From: Flavobacteriales bacterium
GTDB taxonomy: Bacteria; Bacteroidota; Bacteroidia; Flavobacteriales_F; PHOS-HE28
Reading direction: 5' to 3'
Length of the DNA stretch: 64,000 nt
NCBI GenBank assembly: GCA_023957375.1
Contig: JAMLHB010000001.1
Span: 806,001 to 870,000 of the forward strand
The first letter of the stretch is position 1. Each line of letters begins with the position of its first letter. Under the pieces are notes generated by a model. The model saw only the letters and a program-made list of their open reading frames with translations, did not search any database and was not told the DNA's origin. Shown piece by piece: positions 62,101-64,000 of this stretch. The position numbers were made by a program, and so were the translations under genes.

Positions 62101-64000
62101 CCCCGGCGGCTTCACCAGCACCCTGCAGAACCCCGAGGCTTGCACCGCCGGCACCTACACCCTGACCGTGACCGGCAGCAACGGATGCACCAGCACCGCC
62201 ACCGCCGTGGTGGAACTGGACGACAACCTGCCTGACGCGGGCGCACAAGGCGGAACCCTGACCTGCACCGACACGGTCGTTACCCTCAACGGTAGCGGTG
62301 TGGGCAGCTTCTCCTGGAGCGGCCCCGGTGGCTTCACCTCCACGGAGGAAGACCCCACCGTGAGCGTGCCCGGCACCTACACCCTGACCGTTACCGGCAC
62401 CAACGGCTGCACCAGCACTGCCACTGCCGTGGTGGAACTGGACAATGAAGTACCCGGCGCACAGGCCGCCGGTGGCGTGATCACCTGCAACAACCAGTGC
62501 GTCACCCTGCAAGGCACGGGCAACGGCTCCTACAGTTGGAGCGGCCCCGGCGGCTTCACCAGCACCCTGCAGAACCCCGAGGCTTGCACCGCCGGTACCT
62601 ACACCCTGACCGTGACCGGCAGCAACGGATGCACCAGCACCGCCACCGCCGTGGTGGAACTGGACGACAACCTGCCTGACGCGGGCGCACAGGGCGGAAC
62701 CCTGACCTGCACCGACACGGTCGTTACCCTCAACGGTAGCGGTGTGGGCAGCTTCTCCTGGAGCGGCCCCGGTGGCTTCACCTCCACGGAGGAAGACCCC
62801 ACCGTGAGCGTGCCCGGCACCTACACCCTGACCGTCACCGGCAGTAACGGGTGCAACAGCACCGCCACCGCCGTGGTGGAACTGGACAATGAAGCACCCG
62901 GCGCACAGGCCGAAGGCGGCGTGATCACCTGCAACAACCAGTGCATCACCCTGCAAGGCACGGGCAACGGCTCCTACAGCTGGAGCGGCCCAGACGGGTT
63001 CACCAGCACCCTGCAGAACCCCGAGGCTTGCACCGCCGGTACCTACACCCTGACGGTCACCGGCAGCAACGGATGCACCAGCACCGCCACTGCGGTAGTA
63101 ATCTTGGACAAAGCCGCACCTGATGCGGGTGTACAAGGCGGAACGATCACCTGCACGAACACCACCGTCACCCTAAACGGTAGCGGCGTGGGCAGCTTCT
63201 CCTGGAGCGGACCAGGTGGCTTCACCTCCACGGAGGAAGACCCCACCGTGAGCGTGCCCGGCACCTACACCCTGACCGTCACCGGCAGCAACGGTTGCAC
63301 CAGCACCGCCACCGCCGTGGTGGAACTGGACACTGAAGCGCCCGGCGCACAGGCCGAAGGCGGCGTGATCAACTGCAACAACCAGTGCGTCACCCTGCAA
63401 GGCACGGGCAACGGATCCTACAGCTGGAGCGGCCCCGGCGGCTTCAACAGCACCCTGCAAAACCCCGAGGCTTGCACCGCCGGCACCTACACCCTGACGG
63501 TCACCGGCAGCAACGGATGCACCAGCACCGCCACTGCCCAAGTGACCCTGGACAACAGCGTGCCTGATGCGGGCGCACAGGGCGGAACGATCACTTGCAT
63601 GAACACCACCGTCACCCTAAACGGTAGCGGCGTGGGCAGCTTCTCCTGGAGCGGCCCCGGTGGCTTCACCTCCACGGAGGAAGACCCCACCGTGAGCGTG
63701 CCCGGCACCTACACCCTGACCGTCACCGGCAGCAACGGTTGCACCAGCACCGCCACCGCCGTGGTGGAACTGGACACTGAAGCGCCCGGCGCACAGGCCG
63801 AAGGCGGCGTGATCAACTGCAACAACCAGTGCGTCACCCTGCAAGGCACGGGCAACGGATCCTACAGTTGGAGCGGCCCCGGTGGCTTCACCAGCACCCT
63901 GCAAAACCCTGAGGCTTGCACCGCCGGTACCTACACGCTCACCGTTACCGGTACCAATGGCTGCACCAGCCAGGCCACTGCAGAAGTGACCCTGGACAAC
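56177..64000 (+). CDS. Giant SBBP/SprB-type surface protein with 74-residue repeats (3' end beyond window)
   Basis: A frame of at least 2608 codons, open to the right edge. The protein begins with a signal peptide (MKNTPHIKLLRPLLCMALAL, cut after GKAQ) and a DUF7948-like region starting HFLENKGQFSAPVLYRADLP (about 60-300). SBBP-type beta-propeller repeats follow (about 300-760; for example NPYAMEQGPDGNLYITGYTS). Residues about 800-880 hold an Ig-like part, and SprB repeats with SYSWSNG and YVWSSGG are at about 890-1010. From residue 1195 to the edge the sequence is an array of Ig/PKD-like modules of 74 residues (SYSWSGPGGFTSTLQNPEAC and SFSWSGPGGFTSTEEDPTVS types alternating). It is probably a T9SS-exported adhesin or gliding-related filament; a sorting domain would lie beyond base 64000. 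Confidence 0.88.
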   Translation, partial: MKNTPHIKLLRPLLCMALALFLALPGKAQLAHSRQAGTPLHNHAHDDLAGLLNEHDKEIHFLENKGQFSAPVLYRADLPMGQAVATASGMVITAFDPATLMEFQRQGVVYEELINAGHSATVPTWHKKGHTWKLNFTGASADMKVESRAGHDVVSNYFISGTQATDVRSFQEVWYKNTYRGIDVRYYPAADGSLEYDVICKPGSDPGQIAIQFEGIDRLRVNEKGELVLATSLGEVAYPAPIVYQRTGGTERSVNASYVVEGKNTLRFQLGEYDKNATLVIDPIALRWATWMNTASNSDNHGHCIWVDPADGAIYVVSRVSGGTDQITPGAFDTSTNGSYDMVVGKYLEPTTVGGSGTRVWQTYIGGSDVENPYAMEQGPDGNLYITGYTSSTDYPMLGGTAFSGSSVNQQAQGSEDVYITKINPAGNSIKSAVVGGNKTDYSFDLRIAPNGDVVIGGYTNSTNLATSNPGSGASNTNNGSNDVLLFRVNQDLSAVQWMKNYGGSGNDLAQIMLYDAASGDIFIGGRTTSTNFPTLSPRQSTRGGSEDGFLQRISGTGTTVWSSYFQSASSKSTAILCMAMATGGNELYFGGTTSGLANSNVSASGTYDNSYNGGTNDLFVARMSTSQSFSGSTYVGGSANEVNMMGLNTDQNNDVFVFGYTNSTNFPVSSAPNTPVQSTNMGSNDKVFLKLSSDLSNLIFSTYYGGSGDDYDPVGERGIKFSNCRIYTIVTSLSNNIPLTQGALNTTKNSSQYEPGIVVWANPPDLLGNTISGNQSVCAGSIPGDITGSVPSYSLPTIVRNNTPSTPPSPGSATTYQWQVSTDSLNWVDISGATSQNLPGSLIGAVTEKTYIRRVIGGDACILAGAADQVVTVKLIQATGTVANVSCNGANNGSITASSTGVAPFSYSWSNGASTATINNLAPGQYTVQVTDANGCQDSETFTVTQPAALGGSVQTVNATCNNSNGSATANITGGTSPYTYVWSSGGTGSTENNLAAGTYGVDVTDAHGCTLHLDFSIGAGGTPGANAGEDMVLTCASGGQITLNGSSPASGVIFSWTASNGGNIVSGGNTATPVVNAAGTYTLVVTNAVGCYSTDAAQVTVNMTAPNASASVSDVLTCSMTSVTLNGGSTTTGTAFGWSGPGGFTSTLEDPSVSSPGTYTLTVTDTINGCMGTATAVVELDNEAPGAQATGGVINCNNQCVTLQGTGNGSYSWSGPGGFTSTLQNPEACTAGTYTLTVTGSNGCTSTATAQVTLDNSVPDAGAQGGTLTCTNTTVTLNGSGVGSFSWSGPGGFTSTEEDPTVSVPGTYTLTVTGSNGCSSTATAVVELDNEAPGAQAEGGVINCNNQCVTLQGTGNGSYSWSGPGGFTSTLQNPEACTAGTYTLTVTGSNGCTSTATAQVTLDNSVPDAGAQGGTLTCTNTTVTLNGSGVGSFSWSGPGGFTSTEEDPTVSVPGTYTLTVTGSNGCSSTATAVVELDNEAPGAQAEGGVINCNNQCVTLQGTGNGSYSWSGPGGFTSTLQNPEACTAGTYTLTVTGSNGCTSTATAQVTLDNEGPGAIATGGTLTCAIECITLQGDHGQNVWNGITAYIFSWSGPGGFTSTLQNPTVCEPGTYTLTVTGTNGCTSTATAVVELDNEAPGAQAAGGVINCNNQCVTLQGTGNGSYSWSGPGGFASTDQNPQACTAGTYTLTVTGTNGCTSTATAVVELDDNLPDAGAQGGTLTCSDTVVTLNGSGVGSFSWTGPGGFTSTEEDPTVGTPGTYTLTVTGSNGCSSTATAVVELDNEAPGAQAEGGVINCNNQCVTLQGTGNGSYSWSGPGGFTSTMQNPEACTAGTYTLTVTGTNGCTSQATAEVTLDNEGPGAIATGGTLTCAIECITLQGDHGQNVWNGITAYIFSWSGPGGFTSTLQNPTVCEPGTYTLTVTGTNGCTSTATAVVELDNEVPGAQAAGGVINCNNQCVTLQGTGNGSYSWSGPGGFTSTLQNPEACTAGTYTLTVTGSNGCTSTATAVVELDDNLPDAGAQGGTLTCTDTVVTLNGSGVGSFSWSGPGGFTSTEEDPTVSVPGTYTLTVTGTNGCTSTATAVVELDNEVPGAQAAGGVITCNNQCVTLQGTGNGSYSWSGPGGFTSTLQNPEACTAGTYTLTVTGSNGCTSTATAVVELDDNLPDAGAQGGTLTCTDTVVTLNGSGVGSFSWSGPGGFTSTEEDPTVSVPGTYTLTVTGSNGCNSTATAVVELDNEAPGAQAEGGVITCNNQCITLQGTGNGSYSWSGPDGFTSTLQNPEACTAGTYTLTVTGSNGCTSTATAVVILDKAAPDAGVQGGTITCTNTTVTLNGSGVGSFSWSGPGGFTSTEEDPTVSVPGTYTLTVTGSNGCTSTATAVVELDTEAPGAQAEGGVINCNNQCVTLQGTGNGSYSWSGPGGFNSTLQNPEACTAGTYTLTVTGSNGCTSTATAQVTLDNSVPDAGAQGGTITCMNTTVTLNGSGVGSFSWSGPGGFTSTEEDPTVSVPGTYTLTVTGSNGCTSTATAVVELDTEAPGAQAEGGVINCNNQCVTLQGTGNGSYSWSGPGGFTSTLQNPEACTAGTYTLTVTGTNGCTSQATAEVTLDN
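59759..64000. repeat. 444-base higher-order tandem repeat inside the giant gene
   Basis: Counting from the codon GTG before ATC AAC/ACC TGC, unit starts are at 59759, 60203, 60647, 61118, 61562, 62033, 62477, 62921, 63365 and 63809. Spacing is 444 bases except twice 471. Each unit is a dimer of two different 74-residue modules; the 471-base units have a 9-residue longer second module with QGDHGQNVWNGITAYIF (near 60839-61070 and 61751-61985). All lengths are multiples of three. Confidence 0.9.

Noticed and set aside
59642..63136. Very long minus-strand open frames (59642-61222 and 61391-63136) opposite the giant gene
   Set aside because: They arise because the repeat unit is a multiple of three and the antisense frame happens to lack stops in every unit. 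The products are Gly/Ala/His-rich low-complexity sequence with no start signal, whereas the plus strand gives clear protein domains.
59759..64000. CRISPR array or satellite DNA
   Set aside because: Units are long, adjacent, coding and without unique spacers; the frame continues through all of them.

Overview
The window is a stretch of chromosome from a Gram-negative member of the Bacteroidota, probably a G+C-rich relative of the Flavobacteriales. The evidence is: type IX secretion (T9SS) C-terminal sorting domains, a DUF6089-type outer-membrane barrel, an OmpA/PD40 protein, a GEVED-domain protein, a giant SprB/SBBP-type surface protein, and many promoters of the Bacteroidota sigma type (TAnnTTTG) close to start codons. 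Most of it is housekeeping sequence with short, often overlapping (ATGA) gene junctions. There is no phage, IS transposase or CRISPR array.

Layout. 0-4 kb: serA (cut at the left edge), a DUF1015 gene, a YggS-type PLP protein and an outer-membrane barrel. 4-11 kb: the two genes that turn Kdo into 8-amino-Kdo (kdnB and kdnA, both minus strand) lie either side of a plus-strand DoxX gene and a four-gene heme-copper cluster (subunit II, subunit I, SenC, membrane protein) that looks like sNOR, a nitric oxide reductase. 11-16 kb: OsmC, a SUI1 factor, small proteins and a secreted GEVED protein. 16-24 kb: a fused 2-oxo acid dehydrogenase E1, an LtaS-like sulfatase, a lipid kinase, an AbiE toxin-antitoxin pair and nth. 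24-33 kb: an ECF sigma factor, uvrA, a ClC channel and two tandem T9SS paralogues. 33-41 kb: a DUF58 protein, tRNA-Asp, a YwqK-type protein, mnmA, a subtilase, aat and a DUF2141 protein. 41-45.5 kb: a KdsC-like phosphatase, a transaldolase fused to a CBS pair, kdsA, an FAH-family hydrolase and an exonuclease. 45.5-56 kb: OmpA/PD40 protein, E2, a large glycosyltransferase, recR, an MBL hydrolase, a TPR lipoprotein, recA and bcp. From 56 kb to the right edge: one giant surface-protein gene that is still open at base 64000.

How the genes work together. Genes for the lipopolysaccharide inner-core sugar recur: kdsA, a KdsC-like phosphatase, kdnB and kdnA together would carry arabinose 5-phosphate to Kdo and on to 8-amino-Kdo. 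No SIS-domain arabinose-5-phosphate isomerase (KdsD) is present. Where it might be expected, between the KdsC-like gene and kdsA, there is a transaldolase/fructose-6-phosphate-aldolase domain fused to the kind of CBS pair that normally ends KdsD. This is the most interesting candidate for an undescribed enzyme. E1 (16-18 kb) and E2 (48-49 kb) form a split 2-oxo acid dehydrogenase. recA, recR, uvrA and nth give a repair theme without being an operon.

The intergenic DNA has its own pattern. Several gaps hold inverted repeats whose arms are short units of about 7-10 bases repeated in tandem (GTTGTCA-type, GGTGAAT-type, TTGGCGAA-type, ACGGATGAAC-type). There is also a nested GACCCC/GGGGTC palindrome, a hairpin family (CATCAAGG...CCTTGATG), and one long element present at 15 kb and, inverted and shorter, at 52.8 kb.
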